Assembly (NCBI RefSeq): GCF_025359345.1
Contig: NZ_JANYGQ010000009.1
Span: forward strand, 1-64,000
Length of the DNA: 64,000 nt
DNA from: Mucilaginibacter sp.
GTDB taxonomy: Bacteria > Bacteroidota > Bacteroidia > Sphingobacteriales > Sphingobacteriaceae
Reading direction: 5' to 3'
Made by a program: the position numbers and the translations under genes. The notes under the pieces were generated by a model, which worked only from the letters and a program-made list of their open reading frames with translations, searched no databases and was not told the DNA's origin. Below, one piece after another: positions 19,052-28,833 of the stretch. Positions within the stretch are counted from its first letter, which is position 1. Each line of letters starts with the position of its first letter.

Positions 19052-19333
19052 ATGATACACTTATTGATCATCCACGAAGTGGAGAACTATGCCGCATGGA
19101 AACAAATATTCGACGATGCCTCAGGAATTAGAAAAGCAGCGGGAGAAATATCGTACCAGGTTTTTAATTACTATGACGAACCAAATAAAATCGTCCATTT
19201 ATCAATATGGGATGATAAACAAAACGCCGAACAATTTTTCAACTCTCCGCAACTGGTAAAAATAAGGGCTGATGCCGGTGTAAGATCGCCCGAATTTATC
19301 TATTTGGATTTACTTGAAGCGGGAGTTTTATAG
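19052..19333 (+). CDS. small dimeric alpha/beta-barrel protein, monooxygenase-fold
   Basis: 93 residues from ATG 19,052. An open frame reaches 19,010, but the extra 14 residues have no homology look. MIHLLIIHEVENYAAWKQIFDDAS and FFNSPQLVKIRADAGV fit the ferredoxin-like fold of antibiotic-biosynthesis-monooxygenase and cyclase relatives. No catalytic residue can be assigned. It heads a run of small plus-strand enzyme genes. Confidence 0.65.
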   Translation: MIHLLIIHEVENYAAWKQIFDDASGIRKAAGEISYQVFNYYDEPNKIVHLSIWDDKQNAEQFFNSPQLVKIRADAGVRSPEFIYLDLLEAGVL

Positions 19334-19375
19334 CCCTGGTTGTTTTATTAATACATCCTTTCTAAAAAATCAAAC

Positions 19376-19906
19376 ATGAACGCAATATCACCAGAAACCT
19401 ACCGGATTGAGAATGCAAGTACAGCCGACCTTGAAGTTATCTATTGGCTGTTTGAAGAAGCTATTAGCTACCAAAAAAAGAACAACTATGTTGGCTGGAA
19501 TAGTTATGATAAAGATTACATAAAGCGGGATATTGAGAACAAACTGCAGTTTAAAATAGTAAGCGACGATACTATAATGTGCATTTTCAGCATTTGCTTT
19601 ACTGATGAATTAATCTGGCGCGAAAAGGATAAAGGCGATGCCATTTATTTACACCGGGCGGTAGTTAATCCGGCATTTAAGGGGCGAAAAATGTTTGAAA
19701 AAATATTAAACTGGATTACCATATTTGCCAAAGAAAAAGGATTGCGATATGTCAGGATGGATACATGGACTGCAAACCCGCACATTATTGAATATTACAA
19801 AAGCTACGGCTTTGTTTTTTTAGAAAATTACACAACCCCAAACACGCCCGACCTACCCGAACAACACCGCAACCTTACCGTAGCATTGTTAGAATTTAAA
19901 TTGTAA
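19376..19906 (+). CDS. GNAT-family N-acetyltransferase
   Basis: 176 residues. YRIENASTADLEVIYWLFEEA is a typical start. The acetyl-CoA binding region is IYLHRAVVNPAFKGRKMFEKIL followed by AKEKGLRYVRMDTWTANPHIIEYYKSYGF. In the canonical motif the pyrophosphate loop reads Q/R-x-x-G-x-G/A; here it is FKGRKM, so it is close but not ideal. The acceptor is unknown. It starts 42 bases after the previous gene, with the DinB gene 17 bases on. Confidence 0.85.
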   Translation: MNAISPETYRIENASTADLEVIYWLFEEAISYQKKNNYVGWNSYDKDYIKRDIENKLQFKIVSDDTIMCIFSICFTDELIWREKDKGDAIYLHRAVVNPAFKGRKMFEKILNWITIFAKEKGLRYVRMDTWTANPHIIEYYKSYGFVFLENYTTPNTPDLPEQHRNLTVALLEFKL

Positions 19907-19923
19907 TTATTAAAATTTTCAAA

Positions 19924-20451
19924 ATGAAACAGGAAAAATGGTTCGACCGGAAATTTAATTTCGAAAGTAAAGAGAATATTTTCCCATCTATATTGGAGCG
20001 GCTTTCGGGCACCCCGGCACGGCTCGAGGAAAAGCTAAAAGGTGTTCCCGAAGATATTTTGACTTTTTCGACCGATAACAAATGGACGATAAAAGAAAAT
20101 ATCGGCCACTTGGTTGACCTCGAACCACTTTGGCAGGGAAGATTGGAAGATATTATGAATGGCGAAATTGAGCTACGGCCAACTGATCTGCAGAATAACA
20201 AAACCCATTTGGCCAACCATAATGCCAGGTCGCTACAGGAGCTCCTGTCAGGCTTTAGGGAGATAAGAAAACAAACATTGACTGCACTACGCACAATGGA
20301 TGATGAAACCGTTTTTAAGTCAGCCCTTCATCCCCGTTTAAAAACGCCAATGCGCACAATGGATCTTTTTATATTTGTTGCCGAACATGACGATCATCAT
20401 TTAGCAACAATTACAACATTACTAGCTGCCAATGGAAATGACATCAAATAA
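19924..20451 (+). CDS. DinB-family protein (four-helix bundle)
   Basis: 175 residues. The DinB/YfiT metal site is suggested by WTIKENIGHLVDLEPLWQGRL (first His) and by EHDDHHLATI near the C-terminus (H-x-x-x-H pair). Members act as thiol-dependent transferases or have unknown roles. The last 20 bases overlap the next gene, indicating coupled translation. Confidence 0.85.
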   Translation: MKQEKWFDRKFNFESKENIFPSILERLSGTPARLEEKLKGVPEDILTFSTDNKWTIKENIGHLVDLEPLWQGRLEDIMNGEIELRPTDLQNNKTHLANHNARSLQELLSGFREIRKQTLTALRTMDDETVFKSALHPRLKTPMRTMDLFIFVAEHDDHHLATITTLLAANGNDIK

Positions 20452-21394
20452 AAATACAAGGATCGCAATTGCAGGCATAGGCGGTATTGGCGGATATATC
20501 GGGGGTAAACTTGCCCGTTATTATTCGGATAAAGAAGATGTAGAAATTGTATTTATTGCCAGGGGCGAAATGGCTGATGCCATAAACCAAAATGGCTTAA
20601 ACCTGGTCTCGAAGGGCGTTACTTATAAAAGTATGCCGACCTTAACTTCTGATGACCCTGCAGCGATTGGAACAGTCGACCTGTTTATTATTTGCACAAA
20701 AAACTTCTCGGTAGCTGCAATACTCGAAAAGTATGCAGGTTGCTTAACAGCAAACACAATAGTAATTACTACTCAAAACACAGTAAACGGAAAAGAAACT
20801 GTGACACCATACCTCCCGGAGGGCGCAACCCTAATGGAAGGCAGTATCTACATCGCTTCCAATATAGTTGCACCCGGAAAGGTGGATCACATTGGCGGCC
20901 CGGCAAAATTATTTTTTGGCAGCGACGGACAGGCGGATAGCAAAGGCAATGATATTGCCAAAATCTTCACTGATGCGGGTATAGACGCAACTTACACAAC
21001 AGATATTAAACCCGTTTTGTGGAAGAAATTTATGTTTGTTTCGCCGGCTGCAATTGTAACTGCCATATTTGAAACCACATTTTCGGGAATAATCGAAAAT
21101 AGTGACGCAAAGCAGCTTTTCACAGGGCTAATGTCTGAGTTAATGCGATTGGCTAAAGCGAAAAACATTGTTGTTGATGAAAATACGATAGCGAACAACA
21201 TTAACCTGCTGTCGAATTTCAAAGGCGAGGTAAAATCATCCTTTCAACTTGATTTGGAAAACAACAAACCTGCCGAAATTGATTCATTGGTAAAATATGT
21301 TATCGATGAGGCTAAATTATTTAAAGTATCTACACCGTACTTTGATAGTTCATTTACCCGGCTAATCGGGCAGTACGATTCATTAACAGCATAA
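20432..21394 (+). CDS. ketopantoate-reductase-like (ApbA/PanE family) oxidoreductase
   Basis: 320 residues. The N-terminus IAIAGIGGIGGYIGGKLA is the NAD(P)-binding Rossmann loop (GxGxxG). IICTKNFSVAAIL and TTQNTVNGKETV follow the family pattern (the N of QNG/QNT near the active site). WKKFMFVSPAAIVTA holds the conserved catalytic Lys. The C-terminal SSFQLDLENNKPAEIDSL matches the substrate-binding domain. It may be the pantothenate enzyme or a paralogue; no pan genes are adjacent. The start overlaps the DinB gene; a second ATG at 20,438 is possible. Confidence 0.85.
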   Translation: MEMTSNKNTRIAIAGIGGIGGYIGGKLARYYSDKEDVEIVFIARGEMADAINQNGLNLVSKGVTYKSMPTLTSDDPAAIGTVDLFIICTKNFSVAAILEKYAGCLTANTIVITTQNTVNGKETVTPYLPEGATLMEGSIYIASNIVAPGKVDHIGGPAKLFFGSDGQADSKGNDIAKIFTDAGIDATYTTDIKPVLWKKFMFVSPAAIVTAIFETTFSGIIENSDAKQLFTGLMSELMRLAKAKNIVVDENTIANNINLLSNFKGEVKSSFQLDLENNKPAEIDSLVKYVIDEAKLFKVSTPYFDSSFTRLIGQYDSLTA

Positions 21395-21506
21395 CCCTTT
21401 ATTCCGGCCTGTATAAAGTTCCTTACACGCTAAACCTGCATGCAAATTCCGAATATTTTCTATATTTATTTCCGGTATCAACCTAAATAATACCCGCACC
21501 TCCAAA

Positions 21507-22850
21507 ATGAGAAAATTAAACAGCTTCAACTATAAATTGCTAACGCGCCTCATGTTTTTGGCAATGTTACTATTTGTTGCCGCACCCGGTTTTGCGCAAT
21601 CCGATGCATCATCGGTCGACGATGCCCTGGCCAAACTGCCCGGTATAAAGATCATCCACAAAAAAGTAACCGAATCTCCGTTTAAAGCTGAATACCAACT
21701 TGCCATAAAGCAACCTGTTGACCATAATGATACAACAAAGGGCTTTTTTTACCAGCAACTGCGCCTTATACACAGGGACTTTTCGAAGCCGATGGTAATG
21801 GAAACCGAAGGCTATAGTGGCCGGCCGGGTGGCAACGAGCTCGAAAAAATACTGCATTGCAATGATATTGATGTCGAATTCCGGTATTTTAATAAATCGA
21901 AACCCGAACCGCTTGACTGGCAATATGCTACCTTTGAACAGGCAACTGCCGACCTGCACCACATCAACCAGTTATTCCGCACGCTTTACCAATCGAAATG
22001 GATAAGTACGGGCATCAGCCGTGGCGGCGAGACCGCACTCACCTACCGCTATTTTTATCCCGATGATGTGGATGCTACGGTTCCGTATGTGGCGCCGATG
22101 CCAAATGATATCGAGGACAAAAGGATATACAATTTCCTTGACACCGCCGGCGGTGCTGAAGTAGCAGCGAAAATTAAGAAGGCGCAAATTTTCATGCTAC
22201 AGCATGAAAAGGAACTATTGGACAAACAGTCGGCGTATGCTCAAAAACAAAAATACAATACCCTCGGTGGTATAGGCGCCGCGTTTGAATATGAAATAAT
22301 GGAGTACCCGTTTTCCTTTTGGCAGATAAGCAATATCGACCCAAAGGATATACCCACGGGCGACAATGTTGAAGATTATTACAAACATCTAATGAAAGTT
22401 TTTGGCGAGGATGTCTCCGGGTTTTCTGACGAAAAGTCGGTAAACCCATATTTGCCACATTCATATATGACCTTTCAAACAGGGTATTACAAATATAACC
22501 TCAAACCCTTTAAAGCTTACCTGCATTACCTGAAAGGGCCAAATCCTTCAGCTGCGTTTTTGCCGGCATCATTACCCCGCAGGCCATACGACCCCGAATT
22601 TGAGAAAAAGATAAATGCATGGCTGTATAAAAGCGGCAACAAAATTTTATACATATACGGTGGCCGCGACACATGGACGGCCTGCAAAGCGGAATACGGG
22701 CCATCTGTAGACGCCAAAACTTTTATTGTTCCCGGCGCTAACCATTATGTTGCGCGTATTAAAAGTATGAGCCCGGCCATGCAGCAGGAATTCGCCGCAG
22801 CTTTAGAGCAAATGACGGGATTGAAGGCTGATATGGGGGTGTTGAAATAG
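21507..22850 (+). CDS. secreted S37-like serine peptidase (tripeptidyl aminopeptidase type)
   Basis: 447 residues with a signal peptide (...AAPGFAQ). An alpha/beta-hydrolase core carries the nucleophile elbow GIS171RGGE, then D388 in YGGRDTW and H413 in GANHYVAR, so a full catalytic triad is present. The surrounding text (QLRLIHRDFSKPMVMETEGY, YRYFYPDDVDATVPYVAP) matches peptidase family S37. Location is periplasm or exterior. It is a single gene with no tight neighbours. Confidence 0.8.
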   Translation: MRKLNSFNYKLLTRLMFLAMLLFVAAPGFAQSDASSVDDALAKLPGIKIIHKKVTESPFKAEYQLAIKQPVDHNDTTKGFFYQQLRLIHRDFSKPMVMETEGYSGRPGGNELEKILHCNDIDVEFRYFNKSKPEPLDWQYATFEQATADLHHINQLFRTLYQSKWISTGISRGGETALTYRYFYPDDVDATVPYVAPMPNDIEDKRIYNFLDTAGGAEVAAKIKKAQIFMLQHEKELLDKQSAYAQKQKYNTLGGIGAAFEYEIMEYPFSFWQISNIDPKDIPTGDNVEDYYKHLMKVFGEDVSGFSDEKSVNPYLPHSYMTFQTGYYKYNLKPFKAYLHYLKGPNPSAAFLPASLPRRPYDPEFEKKINAWLYKSGNKILYIYGGRDTWTACKAEYGPSVDAKTFIVPGANHYVARIKSMSPAMQQEFAAALEQMTGLKADMGVLK

Positions 22851-23027
22851 GGAGGTATTTTGAGCCGGCAAATTATTCACCCATCTCAAAATCGGTATTA
22901 ATACAAATGGCAAACAGACAGTGCAGGATGCTATTCCCTTTCAAAACTGCGAATATTAAGCATTATTTGTTACCCTGCGTTATCGGCATTGGGCAATAAA
23001 TTTTTCGCAAAAAAAATCACCAATAAT

Positions 23028-26000
23028 ATGCCTTCATTTAAATCAACCTGCTTTTGTTTGCTGCTTCTAGCCGCATTTTCCACCCATTCAAACGGACAGG
23101 CAATGCACAACAAAAAGTCGTCATTAAAAAGAAACTCAGATTTCAAAGCCGTCGAAACAGGCTTCATCAATATCCCCGACTCTGTGCAAACCAGCGTTTA
23201 CTGGTATTGGATATCAGACAATATCTCGAAAGAAGGTGTAGTGAAAGATTTGGAGGCTATGAAAAAAGTCGGTATCAACCGGGCCTTTATCGGCAACATT
23301 GGTTTGGATGATGTGCCTTACGGAAAAGTAAAAATGTTTTCGGATGAGTGGTGGGATGTTTTGCATACAGCACTTAAAACTGCTACGCGTTTAAATATTC
23401 AGATAGGTATTTTTAACGGACCGGGCTGGAGCCAGTCGGGCGGGCCATGGATCAAGCCGGAGCAATCCATGCGTTACCTCACTTCGTCGCAGGTAATGGT
23501 AAAAGGGCCGTTTGCATTCAACAAAAAGCTGGATAAACCCCAAAAAAATTTCCAGGACGTAAAAGTTTTAGCCTACCCGGTAGCCGATGATTTTAATACA
23601 GATATCAGCAGTTTAAAGCCAGCGATGACATCAGTACCGGTTATCGACTCGATCAATAACCTTACTGAAAATAATAACGCGACAGCTATACATTTAACCC
23701 AACATCAGCCGTTTACTGTCGATTTTACAACCACAACGCCATATACCGTTCGCAGTATAGTTATAATCCCGGTACACAAAACCGTTAGCCTGGAAGCTGA
23801 TTTACAGGCAAAAATAAACGGCGGATATACCACCATTAAACATGTTACCATCGACCGTTCAAACGATAACCTGAATGTTGGTTTTACACCTTACGGACCG
23901 GCGGCTTTTTCTATACCGGCAACTTCGTCCACCAATTTCAGGGTGGTTTTTACATCCATATCGTCCAATTGCGACATCGCCGAAATTAAACTCTCGGCTA
24001 CTCCGATGGTGGAGAATTATATCGAAAAAACGCTGGCTAAAACCTGGCCCACTCCTCACCCGTTCTGGACGGCTTACCAATGGCTACCCCAAACTGCCGA
24101 GCCATCTGCCTACATTATCGACCCGGCAAAGGTTGTCGACATATCTGCAAACATGACCGCTGATGGCACTTTAAACTGGAACGTACCAGCCGGTAACTGG
24201 GTAATTGAACGCACGGGTATGGCACCAACTAATGTGCGTAATGCGCCGGCACCACCCCAGGGCACGGGGCTTGAGGTCGATAAGATGAGCAAGCAGCATA
24301 TCGAACAACATTTTAATGCCTATATGGGCGAGATTTTAAAGCGTATACCGCCCGAAGACCGCAAAACATGGAAGGTGGTGGTTGAGGACAGCTACGAAAC
24401 CGGCAGCCAAAACTGGACAGATAATTTGATAACCGAATTTAAGCAAGCTTATAATTACGACCCGACACCTTACATGCCCGTTCTACAGGGAAAAGTTGTG
24501 GGCAGCCAGGATATGAGCGATCGTTTTTTGTGGGATTTAAGGCGGTTGATAGCTGACGATGTATCCTATAAATACGTAGGCGGCCTGCGCGAAATCAGTC
24601 ATAAAAACGGGCTGACTACCTGGCTGGAAAATTATGGACATTGGGGTTATCCCGGAGAGTTCTTGCAATATGGCAGTCAGTCGGATGAGATTGGGGGCGA
24701 GTTTTGGAGCGAAGGAGACCTGGGCGATATTGAGAACCGTGCAGCGTCATCATCGGCACATATTTATGGTAAAACTAAGGTATCCGCCGAATCATTTACC
24801 GCAGCTGGGAACCCGTTTTTCCGCTACCCAGCCATGTTTAAAAAACGCGGCGACCGCTTTTTTACCGAAGGCATAAACAACACTTTGCTGCATGTTTATA
24901 TCGAACAGCCTGCCGACGATAAATTGCCCGGCCTGGATGCCTGGTTTGGCGTGGAATTTAACCGGCTGAACACCTGGTTTTTTGATATGGATATATTTTT
25001 GAAGTACATCAAACGCTGTAACATGATGCTGCAACAAGGCCGGTACGTAGCCGATGCTGCGTACTTTATAGGCGAAGATGCTCCAAAAATGACTGGTGTT
25101 ACCGATCCGGCAGTTCCGCAAGGCTACTCGTTTGATTATATTAATGCTGATGTGATAAAAAACAGGCTGACCGTAAAGGATGGCAAACTGGTGCTGCCGA
25201 ATGGCATTACTTACAGCGTATTGGTTTTACCAAAACTGACCACCATGCGCCCCGAATTGCTGTTGAAAATAAAAGAGCTTGTGCAGCAGGGTGCAGTTAT
25301 CCTCGGGCCAAAACCACAGCTGTCACCCAGCCTGCAAAATTATCCTGAGGCTGACAAACAAGTTTCTACCGTTGCCAATGAACTTTGGGGCAGCATTGAT
25401 GGAACGGCCACAAAGGTTAACCGCTACGGCAAAGGTTTAGTAATTAATGGCATGGATATGCAGCAGGCTTTTGATTTTATCAAAGTTGTCCCCGATGCCA
25501 AAATAACCGGCAGCGACTCTATCCTGTTTATTCACCGTAAGTTAACCGGCGGCGATGCTTACTTTATCTCCAACCAAAAAAATACCACCGTAAATATTAA
25601 TGCAGATTTCCGGTTAACCGGAAAACAGCCCGAATTGTGGAACGCCATATCGGGTAGCGTGCGCAACTTGCCGGGTTTTGAGCAAACTGCCACAACAACT
25701 TCGGTACCGTTAACCCTGGCTCCGTTTGAAAGCGCATTTGTAATTTTCAGCAAACCGGCCATAAAAGGCAGCAAGCGGTCGAATTTCCCTACGGCGAAAC
25801 AAACTATTGACGTAACCGGCCCGTGGATAGTCAGTTTCGATAGCAAGATGCGCGGCCCTGCCAAACCCGTAGTATTTGACGGGCTGACCAATTGGATTAA
25901 TAACAGTAATGATAGCATAAAATATTACTCAGGTACCGCGATTTACAACAATGCATTCAGGTTAGCTAAAAAAGTAAAAGGCGAGACTTACCTGCTTGAC

Positions 26001-26282
26001 CTGGGCAACGCCAGGGCCATAGCAAAAGTTACGGTTAACGGCATTGACGTTGGTGGAGCCTGGACGCCACCTTACAAAGTTGATATTACCAAAGCCATAA
26101 AACCCGGCCTCAACAAGTTGAAAATAAAAGTGGTAAACACATGGGTAAATCGTTTAGTAGGCGATAGCATGCTGCCGGTTGCCGAAAGAAAAACATCAGC
26201 GTTTATTTTGCCAAATCCAAAAAACGGTCTGGAATCATCGGGATTGTTAGGACCTGTAAAGGTTGAGGCGGTGAGGTATTAA
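23028..26282 (+). CDS. GH106-type alpha-L-rhamnosidase-like glycoside hydrolase
   Basis: 1084 residues from ATG 23,028, which gives a proper signal peptide (CFCLLLLAAFSTHSNGQ). The longer frame from TTG 22,989 adds a poor leader. SVYWYWISDNISKEGVVKDLEAMK, FNGPGWSQSGGPWIKPEQSM and EDSYETGSQNWTDN are characteristic of the GH106 barrel. The C-terminal part has a jelly-roll-like carbohydrate-binding domain (LDLGNARAIAKVTVNGIDVG). GH106 enzymes remove alpha-linked rhamnose from pectins and other plant glycans. It converges on the GH35 gene with a 2-base gap. Confidence 0.85.
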   Translation: MPSFKSTCFCLLLLAAFSTHSNGQAMHNKKSSLKRNSDFKAVETGFINIPDSVQTSVYWYWISDNISKEGVVKDLEAMKKVGINRAFIGNIGLDDVPYGKVKMFSDEWWDVLHTALKTATRLNIQIGIFNGPGWSQSGGPWIKPEQSMRYLTSSQVMVKGPFAFNKKLDKPQKNFQDVKVLAYPVADDFNTDISSLKPAMTSVPVIDSINNLTENNNATAIHLTQHQPFTVDFTTTTPYTVRSIVIIPVHKTVSLEADLQAKINGGYTTIKHVTIDRSNDNLNVGFTPYGPAAFSIPATSSTNFRVVFTSISSNCDIAEIKLSATPMVENYIEKTLAKTWPTPHPFWTAYQWLPQTAEPSAYIIDPAKVVDISANMTADGTLNWNVPAGNWVIERTGMAPTNVRNAPAPPQGTGLEVDKMSKQHIEQHFNAYMGEILKRIPPEDRKTWKVVVEDSYETGSQNWTDNLITEFKQAYNYDPTPYMPVLQGKVVGSQDMSDRFLWDLRRLIADDVSYKYVGGLREISHKNGLTTWLENYGHWGYPGEFLQYGSQSDEIGGEFWSEGDLGDIENRAASSSAHIYGKTKVSAESFTAAGNPFFRYPAMFKKRGDRFFTEGINNTLLHVYIEQPADDKLPGLDAWFGVEFNRLNTWFFDMDIFLKYIKRCNMMLQQGRYVADAAYFIGEDAPKMTGVTDPAVPQGYSFDYINADVIKNRLTVKDGKLVLPNGITYSVLVLPKLTTMRPELLLKIKELVQQGAVILGPKPQLSPSLQNYPEADKQVSTVANELWGSIDGTATKVNRYGKGLVINGMDMQQAFDFIKVVPDAKITGSDSILFIHRKLTGGDAYFISNQKNTTVNINADFRLTGKQPELWNAISGSVRNLPGFEQTATTTSVPLTLAPFESAFVIFSKPAIKGSKRSNFPTAKQTIDVTGPWIVSFDSKMRGPAKPVVFDGLTNWINNSNDSIKYYSGTAIYNNAFRLAKKVKGETYLLDLGNARAIAKVTVNGIDVGGAWTPPYKVDITKAIKPGLNKLKIKVVNTWVNRLVGDSMLPVAERKTSAFILPNPKNGLESSGLLGPVKVEAVRY

Positions 26283-26284
26283 GA

Positions 26285-27901
26285 TTACCTCACCACCAAT
26301 TCTATCCGCAACACTGTTGGCTTTTCGCCAAACCTTGGGCCGCCCCAGTCGGTTTCGTCGCCGTTCAATATCCTTACCGGTTTAAACGCACCACTTTGAT
26401 AGCTGCCCTCTTCTACTTTTATGTATTGCCAAGCCTTACCGGTGTTGGATCCTGTGGGCTTAAAAGTAACATGACTTTGTGTGCCCATCGCGATGAAATT
26501 ATTTTCGCCAAATTTTACGATCATCAGTTTGCCGATGGGCTGTTTGTTGGTTTCAGTGACATTGGCCCTGCTGTTGCCAAATGATATTACTGCCTGCCAT
26601 GCGCCAAGGTCTATCGTTTGGTCAGCATGGTCTTCGCGTTCAACAACGGCTTTTATCCTGCCGTCAAATGCCCATTGCGCCAGTTCCCGCATCAAGGGGC
26701 CTGCCACCGCATAATCGTGACCATAGGGCGCAACATGTTCGGCAACTTTTTCCGGTGAGTCTCCCCTACCATTGTCATCCAATCCAAACGGCGAAAACCC
26801 TATGCCACCACCAGCCAATACTTCGTACAGGTATTTTGCATTTTCGGGGGTGAAAGCAGCTTCAGGTACAAAAAGTGCGTTATCCGGGCGATTGTATAGT
26901 TCCAGCACTTTTAAAACCCTTTCGCTGCCTTGCAGGTAAATATCTGGCGCAACAAGGTCGAGCGCCGGGGCCGCTGCTTTCCAAATCGGGATAACATTAT
27001 CTGTAGGGCCGCCACTTTCGTAGGTATTTGCCATGGGGTTGGTGAGCGGGTCTCGCAGGGCAGCGTTGGTATATAGTGGCAGAGCATACTGTGCTTTGCC
27101 CGCGGCAGCAACCTGCCCTATAAACCGCGCGACAGACCATGCATGAAAATACTCATCGGCCCTGTCGCCAAATACTTTTTGCCAGGAGCCTTGGGCGCCT
27201 TCAGAAACGTTTAGCGCTTTCAGCACCGCGGGTTTTAACAATTCAGGCGGCACATTGCCTTCAAATAGTTTTTGGGCCACCGGCGAATAATCGCGCATGC
27301 TGTCCCACGCCCCCGATTCATTTTCAACCTGCACCATTATAACCGTATGCAGGGCATCGGCGGCTTTTAAATGCTTCATTACCTCTGTAAATGCTCCTAC
27401 GTCAGCGTCGAGAGTAGCTTTGCTATACGGGGAAGGTGAATCAATATGCTTGTCGTTTTTGCCTGTGATGTTGGGATATTTGCCAGCATCACGCTTCATC
27501 CATTCGGGCATGTAATGGTTACTCCCGTTTTTCCACGTGCCGAACCAAAGCAGCACCAGGCGCATTTTATGCCGGCGCGATTCAGCAAGCAGTTTATCAA
27601 CTACCGAAAAATCAAATTTGCCCGGCTGGGATTCAATTTGCTCCCAATATATGGGTATTTCGATGGTATTGAGGTGCATTTGCTCCGCCGCCCGCCAAAC
27701 TGCGGGTAACATGCCAGGCCAGCCGCTGGAGTTGTGCACCTGCGCGCCCAGCATAAAAAATGGTTTGCCATCAACCAGTAAGGCGTACCGGCCATTTTTT
27801 TCAATAAGCCTCGGTAGCGGGTTGGCCTGGCCGAAAGTTTTTATAATTGCCAATAAGGCTATCGCTATGCAAATCGTTGTTTTTCTAAGCATAATTATCA
27901 T
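26285..27901 (-). CDS. GH35 beta-galactosidase-like enzyme (DUF5597 type)
   Basis: 538 residues with a signal peptide (...IIKTFGQ). The clan-A barrel is clear: NTIEIPIYWEQIESQPGKFDF, the acid/base motif VENE195S, and nucleophile FVPE347AAF. A C-terminal DUF5597-type domain follows. Activity is probably exo-beta-galactosidase. It forms a tight minus-strand pair with the DUF1080 gene upstream (2-base gap). Confidence 0.85.
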   Translation of the reverse strand: MIIMLRKTTICIAIALLAIIKTFGQANPLPRLIEKNGRYALLVDGKPFFMLGAQVHNSSGWPGMLPAVWRAAEQMHLNTIEIPIYWEQIESQPGKFDFSVVDKLLAESRRHKMRLVLLWFGTWKNGSNHYMPEWMKRDAGKYPNITGKNDKHIDSPSPYSKATLDADVGAFTEVMKHLKAADALHTVIMVQVENESGAWDSMRDYSPVAQKLFEGNVPPELLKPAVLKALNVSEGAQGSWQKVFGDRADEYFHAWSVARFIGQVAAAGKAQYALPLYTNAALRDPLTNPMANTYESGGPTDNVIPIWKAAAPALDLVAPDIYLQGSERVLKVLELYNRPDNALFVPEAAFTPENAKYLYEVLAGGGIGFSPFGLDDNGRGDSPEKVAEHVAPYGHDYAVAGPLMRELAQWAFDGRIKAVVEREDHADQTIDLGAWQAVISFGNSRANVTETNKQPIGKLMIVKFGENNFIAMGTQSHVTFKPTGSNTGKAWQYIKVEEGSYQSGAFKPVRILNGDETDWGGPRFGEKPTVLRIELVVR

Positions 27902-27903
27902 AT

Positions 27904-28668
27904 TTATAATTCCCTAACCCAAATGTTGCGGTAGCTGATCGGTTCGCTTTTATCACCATGAGCCTGTAGCTTAATAGGCGATGGGCCGTGTTTACGATAT
28001 GCTGGCTGCCCAATGTATGGGGTGTCGCCTTTCAATTCAAAGTTGTTTTGTACGAGTACGCCGTTATGAAAAGCAGTTACGCGTGCGGGCGATTTTACCG
28101 AGCCGTCCTCATTAAACCGCGGCGCCGTCCAAACCACATCATAGGTTTGCCACTCGCCAGGTGGCATTGCGGCGTTTGCCAGCGGTACCGATTGTTTGTA
28201 AATACTGCCCACCTGCCCGTTTACATACGTTTTGTTGTTAAAATTATCCAGCAACTCGTAACCACCGGCACCCCATGGCAGGGCGGCTAAAAATATGCCG
28301 CTGTTGCCGCGTGCCTGCCCGCTGCCGGTAATATTCATGGGTATGCGATATTCGGCATGCAGCTGAAAATCCATAAAACGGCGGCGGGTTTGGATATCGC
28401 CTGCGGCTTTGTTGACGGTTATGATATGGTCGGCAACTATCCAGCCGGCTGCAGCGGTGGTATCTTTGTTTGATACCCAATGGTCGAGGTTGTCACCACC
28501 AAACAGGATAATAGCATCTGAAGGTGCAGCGCCAGGCATTTTGCCGGGCGTAACAATTTTTGGCACCGGCTCATAAATTTCAGTATCCTCTGGTTTAGCG
28601 GATTGTTGGGCGGCTGCTATAAAAAAGCTGCCGGTAAGTATTGTTGTGAGAATGAGGGTATGTTTCAT
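27904..28668 (-). CDS. DUF1080 / 3-keto-disaccharide hydrolase-fold secreted protein
   Basis: 254 residues with a signal peptide (FFIAAAQ). IILFGGDNLDHWVS, then HAEYRIP..., GNSGIFLAALPWGAGGYELLDN and the end ISYRNIWVREL are the marks of DUF1080, a concanavalin-like jelly roll. Some relatives hydrolyse 3-keto sugars. It leads the GH35 gene in one transcript, so it probably works in the same sugar pathway. Confidence 0.9.
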   Translation of the reverse strand: MKHTLILTTILTGSFFIAAAQQSAKPEDTEIYEPVPKIVTPGKMPGAAPSDAIILFGGDNLDHWVSNKDTTAAAGWIVADHIITVNKAAGDIQTRRRFMDFQLHAEYRIPMNITGSGQARGNSGIFLAALPWGAGGYELLDNFNNKTYVNGQVGSIYKQSVPLANAAMPPGEWQTYDVVWTAPRFNEDGSVKSPARVTAFHNGVLVQNNFELKGDTPYIGQPAYRKHGPSPIKLQAHGDKSEPISYRNIWVREL

Positions 28669-28721
28669 TTTGGTATTTATTGAAATTGGTTAATATGCGT
28701 TAAAAGCTTTTAAATAAGCCA

Positions 28722-28832
28722 TTTGTCATTCTGAACGCAGTGAAGAATCTTATCAATTTGACAAGTCAGCACCATACCTATCCGCGTTCATATCGCTCGC
28801 AGAAGATTCTTCACTGCGTTCAGAATGACAAA
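28722..28832. repeat. REP-like inverted repeat
   Basis: GTCATTCTGAACGCAGTGAA at about 28,727 pairs with its near-perfect reverse complement TTCACTGCGTTCAGAATGAC at about 28,811, each arm about 28 bases, with a spacer of about 55. It fills the gap between two minus-strand genes. Its right arm ends at the stop of the VCBS gene. Confidence 0.8.
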
Positions 28833-28833
28833 A

